Part shown: piece by piece, positions 25,617 to 36,109 of the stretch
Position numbering within the stretch: the first letter of the stretch is position 1
How the letters are laid out: each line of letters starts with the position of its first letter
Assembly: GCA_037954235.1 (NCBI GenBank)
Contig: JBBMOA010000007.1
Location: forward strand, 29,074,957 to 29,138,956
Direction of reading: 5' to 3'
From: Aulostomus chinensis
Taxonomy: Eukaryota; Chordata; Actinopteri; Syngnathiformes; Aulostomidae
DNA length: 64,000 nt
Notes under the pieces: generated by a model
What the model was told of the DNA's origin: nothing
Database searches by the model: none
What the model saw: only the letters and a program-made list of their open reading frames with translations
Made by a program: the position numbers and the translations under genes

Positions 25617-25651
<35 letters not shown>
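25617..25651. repeat. (CA)n microsatellite
   Basis: CA run directly following a CGCGCGCG stretch. Confidence 0.95.
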
Positions 25652-25656
<5 letters not shown>

Positions 25657-26455
25657 GCAGCAGCCCACTACCGCCGCTCGCTGTGGTTTCAGCACCACTG
25701 CTGCTGGACAGCTCCCGGGTTTCCCCACGCGGTGCGCCTGGTTCCTGCTGCAGCAACAGCTCCTCCTCTCCTCCTCTCCTCCTCCTCCTCCTCTCCTCTC
25801 CTCTCCTCTTCCTCCTCCAACGCCGTATCTCTTGTCTGCACGACTCCTTTTTAAAAACAAGAAAAATCGGAGGAGGCGACGGGGGGTGGGTGGGGGGCGT
25901 CCTCATCAGGATAGGAATCCCCTCGCTTTCGGTGAGGCAGGAAGAAGCGTGATGGACTCAACAGCGCCAACAGACAAAGAGGGAGTTTTTGCAGTTGCTT
26001 ATTTACCAAAAAAAAAAGGGGGGGTGATTCCTACTCTGCAGGAAGGGGGGGGGGCTTCTCTAGACGCTCTACACCGCTCGTGAAGCGTGCCAGCAGAGCC
26101 CGCGAGCTCTTGCGTTGCGTTAAATTTGTAGGGAGAGGAACCGGGTGGGGGGGGCACGCAAATACACTCCAACACCGCGCGTGCAAACGTCTCACTCGCT
26201 CACGGTCCGCGCGTCCGTGCCCTCAACGGGAGAAGCAGACGAGGAGAAACAGAAAGGAGGCTCGCTGTTGCTGCAACTTCGGGACGCAACAGATCCGTTG
26301 GTCACAGAAGCTAAACGGAACGCGTCCACGTTTTTAGTGATACCCGTCTGTCTATTTCTGGCGCGCGATCAAAAAATATGATGCTATTTTTAGGTCACAG
26401 TACGAGGAGAGGGGGGGGGGGACTCACAAAAGCCACGTTACGTGAGGCGCGTGTA

Positions 26456-26463
26456 ATGCAAAT
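26456..26463 (+). promoter_or_regulatory. POU octamer
   Basis: Perfect ATGCAAAT followed by TAATT. The octamer is bound by POU-domain factors, including the neural Brn class. Function is inferred only from its place in the CpG-rich domain. Confidence 0.4.
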
Positions 26464-26891
26464 TAATTTTGCCTCTCCAACTCTGCACGAGAGCCTCGAT
26501 TCCCCTCTGTTGCATCATTGCAGTGTTTTTTTTTAACCCACTGTGCCTTCAATAGCACCCCCCCATCCTTAAAACACACTACCCCCGCCCCAACAAAAAT
26601 CCTGAGCTCGTGGTGTCGCTGCCGGTGTTTGATGTCTCGCGCCCTCTTCAGAAGCTTCAGAAACTCACGAGCGCCAACAAATGTGGTCCAGATAGATTCC
26701 AGATGATCGCGGATTACCTGACGCTCCTCGCGGGATTTTCTTTCTTTCTTTTCTCTCTCTCTCTCTCTCGCTGTCGTCGTCGGCGCACCAGCAGCTGTAA
26801 AAATGTGATTATACTTTGCTGACGAGAATAAGAAGAAATAAATAAATAAAAAAGCCTTTTTTGTTGAAGGGCTGCGTCAGTTACTAGGCAT

Positions 26892-26899
26892 TGACGTCA
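26892..26899. promoter_or_regulatory. CRE palindrome
   Basis: Perfect TGACGTCA within ATTGACGTCACG. Confidence 0.5.
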
Positions 26900-27355
26900 C
26901 GTTCAGATTCTCTCACTTTTACAGCCCGTAGAGATTAAAAAAATAAAGCCGCTGCGTGATCAGCTCCCCGCAAACGAGCCATGGAAGAAAAGGGAAAAAA
27001 AAGAAAAAAATGAGTGTCAAAACAGGAAAATATTACAGGTTGTGGTTGTGGACTCAGGGGAAGTGGAGTACAGGAGACCCACTGGTAACCCCCCCCCCCC
27101 CCCCCTTTCCCTTCTGGTGTTTTGGAGAATTTTTATCCCAGAATTCCGAGCATCTTAGCGGCGAAACATGCGTGCAAGCTGCGGGAAGGAGAGGAAACAC
27201 AGCGCGATGAGCCCCCCTCCCTGCCCCCCCCCCCCCCATCCAGTGTTCGTGCCCACGCTCCAGACCCCCCCTCACCCACGGAACAGACCAACAGGGAGCG
27301 GCACACTTATCCATGCAAAAGCCGCACCCCCCCCCCCCCCCCACACACACACACA

Positions 27356-27375
27356 NNNNNNNNNNNNNNNNNNNN
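27356..27375. other. Assembly gap (20 N)
   Basis: Twenty unknown bases directly after a C homopolymer and a short CA run. The size is probably a placeholder, so true length and local coordinates are uncertain. Confidence 0.99.
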
Positions 27376-27763
27376 CGCCAACAAATGAAAACACTTACCT
27401 CGCGCTCTAGTTTGGGGGGGTTGGTTTTGGTATTTTTTTGGGTTCTTATTGAAACTATTATTCAAGCAGGGGCTTTATGCCGGCTGAGACAGGGAGAGGA
27501 GACTGCCAGCGAGGGAGGGAGGGGGGGGGGAGGGGAGGGGGGTGAGAGCGGGGCAGCCTCCAGTCTCTCGTCCTGCGTCAGGAGGAAGCAGGTCAGTCCG
27601 ATGCGCGTCGGTCGTCGCGCCGCTCTGTCGAGGACTCGGATGTTTGGTGTTGGTGCCATTCAGGATTCAGGGAGCCGGTGGTTGGGAGGGGTGAGGGGTG
27701 AGGGGGTGGAAAGGTGGCGGTGGTTGGGGGGGGGGGGGTGAACAGAGTTTCAAATGTGAGCCA

Positions 27764-27791
27764 GCAGAGAGAGAGAGAGAGAGAGAGAGAG
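27764..27791. repeat. (GA)n microsatellite
   Basis: Perfect GA run of about 28 bases. Confidence 0.95.
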
Positions 27792-27811
27792 CCCGCCAAA
27801 TCAGAGGGACT

Positions 27812-27820
27812 TGCGCGCGC

Positions 27821-27877
<57 letters not shown>
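27812..27877. repeat. (CG)n-(GT)n alternating tract
   Basis: A CGCGCGCGCG block runs straight into a long GT run, about 66 bases of unbroken purine-pyrimidine alternation. Such sequence is prone to Z-DNA. Confidence 0.95.
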
Positions 27878-27881
<4 letters not shown>

Positions 27882-28184
27882 GCTTCTTCCACACAGAGAA
27901 GCATGAATGGGGCTGGAGAGACACAACTGTGAATCCGCATTCATGTCACCGGCGCACCGGGAGGAGAATAAACTGGGACGCAGCCGGAGATGCAAACCCG
28001 CATCGGCGCGAGGATTCCGGGATTCACGCGGGATCAGACGATCATCCGTGAGACGGCACGCGGGGGAGAGACCGGGCTGCAACCACCTCTATTTCTCCCT
28101 TGCCTTTCTCCCCTCTCTCCATTTCTGCCCCCCCCCCCCTCCCCCTCCGGTCTTCTTCTCCAGCAGTGTGCTATTGACCTGCAT

Positions 28185-28200
28185 TGACGTCATTGCGTCA
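28185..28200. promoter_or_regulatory. CRE with adjacent TGCGTCA half site
   Basis: A perfect TGACGTCA (28,185-28,192) is followed one base later by TGCGTCA, giving two CREB/ATF or AP-1 type elements in 16 bases. Confidence 0.5.
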
Positions 28201-28936
28201 TTAGGTATCCCTTAGAAACACTGACTTTCAAAAATAGTATCAAATTAATTCAGCTTGCAAGGAGAGAGGGGCGGAGCCTGTGGATGTTTGAGGTTGGGGG
28301 TTGTTTTTTTTCGGGGGGGGAGTAGTTATGATGGATGGGGAGGGTAATAGGTTTTAACACACACATACACACCCTTCACATCTTTTCATCACATCATCAT
28401 CAAGCAGACAAAACTGGACCAGAGGTGTGTGTGTGTGTGTGTGTGTGGGGGGGGGGGGGGGGTCCTCAAATAGGTAACACAACGATGATGCAAAAACAAG
28501 AACAACAGATGAAGGTGGCGATAAAATTACCTCCAGTAATCAGGTCAAACAGGCCAGCGCGGCGCCGCCTCCCTGCATCTCTGACTCGCTGTCTCTCTAC
28601 GGCTCTTCCAGTCTAAAAATACCCTCCACCTGTTGAGAACCTTTTCCCCCATTTAACCTGAGGCCAAAGGAGCAGAGCAGCGGGTAGGTGGAGCGGCGAG
28701 CGCAGGAGCTGTGACTCTGCAGGGCCGAGGACGCTACGGGCGTCTCCGTGAGGGTTTCCAGACCTGACATGACCCCTTGAACCATGGTGTCGATTAGGTT
28801 CGTTCAGAATTGAGTGGCATGTTTGCCGTCAACCTGGGGATGATTGGTGGAGACCAGACAGAGAAGGTTCTGCTCAGGTGTGGGTTCAGGTGAAATGGAA
28901 GCTGAGGAGTGTTGGGGGCGATGGGCTCTGCCTCCA

Positions 28937-28957
28937 TGAGCTGTCCGTGGTCCTGAA
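28937..28957 (-). promoter_or_regulatory. REST/NRSF (RE1) element candidate
   Basis: On the minus strand this starts TTCAG, continues ACCACGGACAGC and matches 18 of 21 positions of the RE1 consensus as I know it, with correct spacing of both half sites. The differences are G for C at position 6, T for G at 19 and A for C at 21. It lies about 6.1 kb upstream of mir-129. REST silences neuronal genes in non-neural cells, which fits a neuronal microRNA. Confidence 0.6.
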
Positions 28958-29351
28958 ACCTCCCTGCCAGCTGAGGAAGAGCCTTCTTGTTAATCATTTT
29001 GGGTAGAACAACAACTGTAACAAGCCGCTGACATCATCATCGACTGACCTGCGTGGTCACGCCGAGACGCTTCCCCGTGTTTAGACGTGTCTTTGCTGAA
29101 CTGTGTGTCTGAACGAGGCGCCTGACTTTTCTGCCCCTGCACCTCCAGCTCTACCAAATTTGGTGGAAATTTGCCACATTTTTTTCCCCTTTCCAAGACC
29201 TTTGACCCCCCCCCCCCCCACGTAGAGTCAATAACAAAACAAAATGAGCGCCAACATCAGAAATCAAGTAAACAAGACGTACCTGAGGCCTCTACACAAC
29301 GATTCCTGGAAATACAGACTGTTAAACTGCACGATCATCCGTGTCACACAC

Positions 29352-29354
<3 letters not shown>

Positions 29355-29414
<60 letters not shown>
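29355..29414. repeat. (CA)n microsatellite
   Basis: Perfect CA run of about 60 bases. Confidence 0.95.
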
Positions 29415-29416
<2 letters not shown>

Positions 29417-29860
29417 AACACATACAGATGCACACATGGCTACAATATGCACACGCGCGCGCACCCACTGGCTTCTGTTGGCCCCCTGAGTCCCACCTGT
29501 GTTCTCAGGTTTCTATCAGTCATGCGAGTTCCTTCAAACTTGGGGAGAAGTTCATTTTCAAGACGAAGTGAAAGCAAAAACCAAAAGCCAAATCCTGTTG
29601 TTCTAGACGTGATTCACTGCCGTCCATCAAGGACAACCGTGAGGTGGCACTTTGTTTGTGTTTACTTGCCTGCTGGAAGGAAGTGAAACTGCGTGTCTCT
29701 TATGTGTGATGACGAGAGGAAAATAAAAGAGGGAGGAAGAGACGCACACGGACGGAGTGAGAGAGGACGCGGCAAAAACACTTCGCCATTACGACTGAAT
29801 TAGGTCTCATGATTCATCCTTTTGAGAGTTGAGAGACACAGATTTCAAATGTCACAGCAT

Positions 29861-29990
29861 GCTGCAGCTCCTGCAGCTCCTGCAGCTCCTGCAACTCCTG
29901 CAGCTCCTGCAGCTCCTGCAGCTCCTGCAACTCCTGCAGCTCCAGCTCCAGCAGCTCCAGCTCCTGCAGCTCCAGCTCCTGCTGCAGCTT
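29861..29990. repeat. 9-bp minisatellite (GCAGCTCCT)n
   Basis: About fourteen copies of GCAGCTCCT with a few CAACTCCT and CAGCTCCA variants. The repeat places CTGCAG palindromes at regular spacing. The plus strand reads as Ala/Pro repeats and the minus strand as Gln/Glu/Leu repeats. Neither has a start context or flanking homology to suggest a protein. Confidence 0.9.
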
Positions 29991-30485
29991 TGAGGCTGGT
30001 TGGCATTGACAATGAGGGAACCGAGTGTGTGCGTGAGCAACAACAAAAGCTGCAGAGTTTGCATCCACACCGACAAATGCACCACTGACCTGATCAAACT
30101 CGAGGGTGTAACAGGTGGCGGGTGGCGCAGGTTCACGTCCAGTGTTTGAGGAAGCTTCTGGCCCCCTGAAGGAGCTTCCAGGAGCCACCAGGAACCTCTC
30201 GTCTATCTGTGGCAGAAAGAAAAGGTTCAGGAATCAATACGTAAATCACATGATCTTTAATAGAGAACTTTGAATGAGGAAAAACAAGCCAGTGTTTATT
30301 GAAGAAAGGAAAAACACCAACAAGCGTTTCAGGTGGAAGCTGTGGGAGTCGGCGGCCGTGTGGTAGCAGGAAGGAGGAAGGTTGGACACCCACCTGGGAA
30401 GAAATGTATCATAGAAGACGTCATCAGCACCAATGGAAGTCACGCAGCATTCAGGGGTCAGTGCCAAGGCTGACGACAGTTACAG

Positions 30486-30521
30486 AGCCACGGAGAGAGG
30501 GAGGGAGGGAGGGAGGGAGAG
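30486..30521. repeat. (GGGA)n tract
   Basis: About six GGGA units, purine only. Confidence 0.9.
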
Positions 30522-30796
30522 ATCCTGGGTGTGACTAAGACACTTCAACCATGGAAAAACAGTGTGTTGTTTTCCTTCCCTCCTCCATATCAACATAAAT
30601 ACAGGAGTCGCTCGGCCTGTTTGAGCGGAAATGTTCGCCTTGATAACTAAATGAAAATATGGCTCCCTCCCTCTCTACGGCCTATTGAGCCTCAACCTGC
30701 CTTGTCTTTTTTAAGCATGTCAATACAGTGATATTGCTTTCCAAAACATTTGCTTTGGGTGTACGAGGCCCCCGTCTTTTCCACTTGGATCTCCAC

Positions 30797-30800
<4 letters not shown>

Positions 30801-30860
<60 letters not shown>
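30801..30860. repeat. (GT)n microsatellite
   Basis: Perfect GT run of 60 bases. Confidence 0.95.
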
Positions 30861-30865
<5 letters not shown>

Positions 30866-31771
30866 CGTCTGTTGTATACACACAGGTCCTTTTAATTTGT
30901 TTGATGTCCCCTCCCATCTGCCTCGTGGCTTTCCATTCCAACTCGAAGGCTGCATCTTTCTAGGAAACAGTGGGTGTTTTCATCTGATGTTTACTACCGG
31001 GCTCCAGAGACGGCCGGCGCGCACCAAAGAGACGGCGCTGAACCTGCAGAGGGCTCAACTTTCCTGCACCGAACAGAGAGGCTGCAACATTCCTGCTCCC
31101 GATGGGCTCACCTGATGATCCGAGCGCTGGGCGATTTGCTTTCTTACAAGTCAGCTCGGTTGCAAAAGGTGAATTTAAAAAAAAATGCTTGGCGTAGTTT
31201 ACGACCATTAAATTTGCAGTGGTTTATTATTTCACTGCACTTTTTTCAATAAACTGTCAGCAACCCTGCCGCTGTGTCCCATTCCTCATTCATTCAGTTT
31301 TATTACCAGATGTTGGCACCAGCATCAACCTGGAACCTCCAGCGCTGGGAACAACGTTGGTACTGCAAGACCTGAAGTGACAATACTGATGTGCATCAAT
31401 TTGTAGGACTGAGATTGAGAATATAACACTGGACTTTGGCTGGTATGGTGACATCAGAGCTTCGGCGCTGGCAGCAGCTGCCGGAGCTCCTTTCAGGCCT
31501 TTTGGACGATTCCGTTTTCCTTGTTTTTACAATGAATTTATTCACCAAACGGACACAAAAACGCAGCGTTTCCTGGCTAAACGAAGCCTGGGCAGGTTTG
31601 CTGGAGCACCATATTCAGCAAGTGTGTACACAGGGATGGCTGGCCGGGTTTTGTTTGAATTTCAAGCCCAGATTAAGGAACCTTGCGCCCTCTCCTCCCT
31701 CCCTCCCTCCCTTCCCCCTATTTATTTTTCCATCTCTCCTGCCTAAATGATGTCAATGGAAGCAGAGTGTG

Positions 31772-31781
31772 CTATTTATAG
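31772..31781. promoter_or_regulatory. MEF2 site
   Basis: Perfect CTATTTATAG palindrome, the MEF2 consensus. It could alternatively serve as a TATA-like element. Confidence 0.4.
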
Positions 31782-32135
31782 AACAACCCACCACACACAC
31801 ACACACACACACACACAGCACCTTCATCACTTACATAGCCCACCCAAACCCCACCCCCTCCCCCTCCCCCGCCCCCTCCCACCCTACATCCTTAGCATCA
31901 CATGCTTGGTTGGGAACTCTGCTGCACACAATAAACCACCCCAGGAGAAGAATCTGCATGAACAGAGACGCTGAATATTTATAAACGGCTTTGTCACATG
32001 TGCCCCCCCTCCCAACACACACGCCCCTCCCTCCTCTCTAATGTCTATGTGTACTGTATGCTTTACGTGCTTGGTTATTGCCCGTGCAACCGTACTTCCC
32101 TCAGTAGCTGAGAGAGGGGGGGAGAGGGGGGGCAG

Positions 32136-32137
<2 letters not shown>

Positions 32138-32171
<34 letters not shown>
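32138..32171. repeat. (GA)n microsatellite
   Basis: GA run of about 34 bases. Confidence 0.95.
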
Positions 32172-32174
<3 letters not shown>

Positions 32175-32532
32175 ACCCATTGAGAGCAGTGATGCGCCCC
32201 CTGCCTTCTTCTGCTGCTGCTGCTGCTCTTCATTCACTCACTTCACGCAGATCATTTATTCATTCATCACTTTCTGCCACTCTATCCCTCTCACTCATTC
32301 ACTCACTCACTCATTCATTCACACATTTTCTCCCTCAGAGTCTGTGAATGGCCAGAGTCACCGGTTCTGTTGGTGCAGAACTGGATCTGGGTCTGGTTTG
32401 GTTTGACAGGCGTTGGTGCCGGTGCATGTATAAAGGGGTTGGGGGGTCATCGAACATGCCAAGTCTCAGGGGACACCAGAGTACACAGTGTTCCCTGGGT
32501 ATGAGTTTTGGGAGATCTGTGCATAGACCAAA

Positions 32533-32568
32533 TAACATCCCTCCTCCCTCCCTCCCTCCTCCCTCCCT

Positions 32569-32602
<34 letters not shown>

Positions 32603-32604
32603 CT
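32533..32604. repeat. (CCCT)n-(CT)n tract
   Basis: Pyrimidine-only stretch of CCTCCCT units that turns into a CT run at about 32,580. Confidence 0.95.
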
Positions 32605-32985
32605 ACGCCTCGTTCTGTCTCTTGACATTCACATGCTAGATTACGTAACATAGTTGGGGTGGGGGCGTGTGTGGGGGGTTGCGTGTTTAAAGCCTCCTTC
32701 AATCACAAATAAATGCACGGTTTGCTGCACAAGCGTCTTCGATTGAGAAGAACTCACGAGTTCTTTTTCTTGTTTTTTTTTTTAGCCTGCCTTCTATTTC
32801 TGAAAGGCAGCCGTGATGTAAAAAAAAAAAAAAAACAGACCCCCCACCAGCACCCCCCCCACCCAACTGAAAAAAATAAGACCTTCATGCACTCTTGTGA
32901 TTCAGAAAATTTCAAACCTTCATCCTGAGAGTCGTGAACAGAACCATCACCAAGGTTTATCAGCAGTGCACGTTACTGGGGGTCT

Positions 32986-32989
<4 letters not shown>

Positions 32990-33044
<55 letters not shown>
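32990..33044. repeat. (TG)n microsatellite
   Basis: TG run of about 55 bases followed by a short GA run. Confidence 0.95.
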
Positions 33045-33054
<10 letters not shown>

Positions 33055-34274
33055 GGACAGAGAGAGTGTGTGCGTGTGAGTGGGGGGGGGGGTGATAATT
33101 ACAAAATACAAATACAGAGAATCATTTCTTCCAGAGAGCCTTGTTCTGGAAATAGCAACACGTTTCTTCATGAAGCAGTTTGGTCGTGTGTGCGCGTGTG
33201 TGTGCAGTGTACATCCGTATTTACAGCTACGCCGTGCACCTCCACCGCGGTCACACACGTGCAGCAGCAGCTCCTCTGCTCCTGCTGAAGTTGACATGTT
33301 AACACTCACTGGCTGCTATATTTAGCGCAGCCTCGCGGTGCTGTTACTATTCCCAGCACCGCGCGCGAGGGGGCGGACGGTGCGCATTGTGTGTGTGTAT
33401 ATACATACACACACAAATTATAAGTTTTCACTACTCATTTATTTTCCAGGATTCAGCCTGTTTGTGACCTCATAGGTTCATAATTTCAAATATGGGGAGG
33501 GGGTGGGTTGGAGCTCAGCAGCACCACGGTCAGCTCTCCGTTCCTCCACCACGAACATCCAACTAAACACTCCAGAACCGACGACTCTGCTGGGAGGAGC
33601 AGCGCGAGGGTGCAAACGCAGCCGACTGGCTGGTGCGGGGGTGGGGGTGGGGTGGGAACATTCTCGTAAAAGTTGCGGTTGAATCAATAATTCTGACACA
33701 TTCGACAGAGAGGGAGAATTCTGGGGTCGCGGGTGAGGAACCGCAGCAGCTTCAGGGGCTCTGCGGAGACTCGGGCCTTGAACCCCCCCATGGCGGTAGT
33801 GAGGCGCCTTCGGCTCCAGCTGTGTTTCAGTTCCCTCCTGCGTTGAGATTTTACATATTGATATGCTAATATGATGTATTGTCACCGCAGATGGACTGAC
33901 GGGTCTATTTGCACTGAGATCTGACGAGATTAATGACACGTCTGACTCGTGAAACGCAGCCGGGCCTCCCGCGCCTCCCCTCCTGGAAACACCGAGCTAC
34001 GAGCACCAGTTCCCCGGGACGGTGACGGGACTCATCGTCTCATTTCATTTCAAAAGTCAGGTGATTCACCCGCCAGTGTCTAACCAACTTTACCGTGGCT
34101 TTTTTTAATTTTTATTTTTTCCAACAAAATGGCAGCAGTGAACGCAGCACCGGGTGACGTGAACTCCAACAGCAGCACCACTACAACCCTGGAAAAAGAC
34201 GGCTCTAAACTGCTGCACACGCGCACTAAACCAGCAACTAAACTGGTGAAATGTGAAGGCTCCAGTACGCTGGG

Positions 34275-34312
34275 TGCGGTGCGGTGCGGTGCGGTGCGGG
34301 GGGGGGGGGGGG
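34275..34312. repeat. (GGTGC)n followed by poly-G
   Basis: Several GGTGC/GGTGCG units end in a run of about 14 G. Strong G-quadruplex potential. Confidence 0.9.
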
Positions 34313-34504
34313 TAATAAAGTGAGGAAACCCACCGAGTTCCACCAAGTGCTTCAGGACTATTGATTTACCTTCACTTCCACCTCTCACATGGACTCGTAC
34401 AGTCGCTCCTTCCTTCTTTCTCTCTTTCTCTTCTCCGAGGGTCGTCTTCGCTTCTGCCGCTGCTGCCGCCCACTCCTCCTCCACCACTTGATTATTTTCA
34501 GCTC

Positions 34505-34507
<3 letters not shown>

Positions 34508-34546
<39 letters not shown>
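34508..34546. repeat. (GT)n microsatellite
   Basis: GT run of about 38 bases. Confidence 0.95.
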
Positions 34547-34550
<4 letters not shown>

Positions 34551-34645
34551 GGCACTGGCTGGCTGGAAGACTGGCGGGCTGGTTTGGGAAATACCTGGTC
34601 ACGATCAATGAAGAGAGAGGTTTAGTTTTATATCTCGGTTGCTTA

Positions 34646-34659
34646 CCGCCCCCTGCTGG
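34646..34659 (-). promoter_or_regulatory. CTCF core motif
   Basis: The minus strand reads CCAGCAGGGGGCGG, a full match to the CTCF core. It lies between the mir-129 domain and api5. Occupancy cannot be told from sequence. Confidence 0.5.
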
Positions 34660-34660
34660 T

Positions 34661-35349
34661 CTAAAACCAGAAGTTAAAGTCAGACCTTAAACGCACCACG
34701 GCGCCTGTGTGCCAACAAGACTACAGCACCAAAACAACGAGAGAGAAACGCACCCCTGCGACTAAGCAGGAGGAGATGCTGAGGTGTTAAAGGGTCGTTT
34801 AAACAATTCAACAACAAACACACCGGGCGGCTTCCAGGAACTGAGTCACGACACAGAGATGATGATGATGGTGATGGTGATGAGGTGGAGGTTCTCCGTC
34901 TCTGCCTCGCGCCTGAACCCGACCAGAAACACAAAGGGAGACAAAAAGACATCATGAAAGCTTTAAGTGACTCGTTCAGGGAGGATAAAAATAGCTCGGG
35001 TTGCTCTGGCAGGAAAACCCTGGTCTGGATCGCCCCCTAGAGGGGAGACTCTGCCAGGACCGGGGGCTTCACTCACTGCTACCGCGAACATCACGAGCTG
35101 AAACGCCTCAGCCTGCTTCAACACCTCAGCTACGCATTTTAGACAAACTCGGTTTGACTTCAACAGATCCAGACTCTGATTTCCCACCGTGAACGCGTCA
35201 CGTCTTCAGGCTCAGATCCGTCTGCTTTTGTTTTTTAGGGTCAAGACCCTATGATGTTTGCTGGTTTTAATTTCTCGTCTCATTGTTGCCACCCGTCGAT
35301 TGAGAAAATGTGGAGACGGAGAGCCACTCCTCCTGTGGAGCTTCCACCT

Positions 35350-35380
<31 letters not shown>

Positions 35381-36075
35381 TCTTTACATGCAGACCTGCA
35401 GCACCCTCTGGGAGCTTGGTGCGCGTGCGTGTGTGCCTTCTATTTGTATGAGGACCAGTTTGGGACTTTTGGAGTGCAAGCGGGTTGTATACACACACAC
35501 ACACACACACACAGATCAGATCAGACCATGAGTTGGTCCTCAGATGTGGGAGGACACAGACTGCCTGGACAGACTTGGGCTGATCAGAGGACACAGTAGT
35601 AAGTTAGCGGTTTGATTTCCTCCGCTGAGCACAGGTCAGCCTGTCTTAGGTGGCGACTTGCTGATGCCATCCTGAGGTCAGATCTGAGGGCCACAGCGGC
35701 GTCCGGATGAACCCCGAGCCACAGGTTTCTCAGGTTTAAAACAAAAAGAAAGAATAAACAGCAACTGAACTGAAAACCTGAGAGTTTTAGAAAAAGTTGA
35801 GAAGCTACCGCACCTCCAGGGTCAGATGAGGGGCCCACATGAGGTCGGAGTTCAGTTTGGAGTGGCAAATTGGTGCTCAGGTTCTCATGAGTATCAGAAC
35901 AAAATTGTGTGTGTGTGTGAGAGATGGGGGGGGGGGGGGGGGTGCACGATGTGAACAAAGTCGACTCCCACCATGGTGTGTAAAATAAAGTGTTCTAAAT
36001 GTGGCAGCAACTATTTATAGCTCCTTCAATTATTGAGAGCCTCTTCTACTTCAAAGCAAACACACACAGGATTGA

Positions 36076-36109
<34 letters not shown>

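Larger units (their letters stand above)
20271..28960 (-). promoter_or_regulatory. CpG-rich regulatory domain around mir-129-2
   Basis: The interval changes character from its surroundings. CpG is frequent, notably at 22,680-22,900, 24,860-24,960 and 26,070-26,370, and G and C homopolymers abound. It holds five perfect TGACGTCA palindromes, a POU octamer, a CCAAT/TATA cluster and, at its right end, a REST-like element. Because mir-129 is transcribed leftwards, sequence to the right of 22,815 is upstream of it. I infer promoter and enhancer function for pri-mir-129. The exact transcription start is unknown and the boundaries are approximate. Confidence 0.55.
28961..34640. other. Intergenic, no gene seen
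   Basis: No coding exon series could be supported. Contents are CA/GT tracts, purine/pyrimidine repeats, a GCAGCTCCT minisatellite at 29,861 and a MEF2 site at 31,772. The piece at 31,430-31,680 has mixed composition and few repeats and might be a conserved element or an upstream exon of the mir-129 host RNA. I cannot test this. Confidence 0.45.

Noticed and set aside
29814..30188. Ala/Pro or Leu/Gln/Glu repeat proteins
   Set aside because: Translation of the GCAGCTCCT minisatellite only.
33478..33939. 153-codon minus-strand open frame
   Set aside because: Low-complexity Pro/Ala-rich sequence in GC-rich DNA, with no recognisable domain and no supporting exons.
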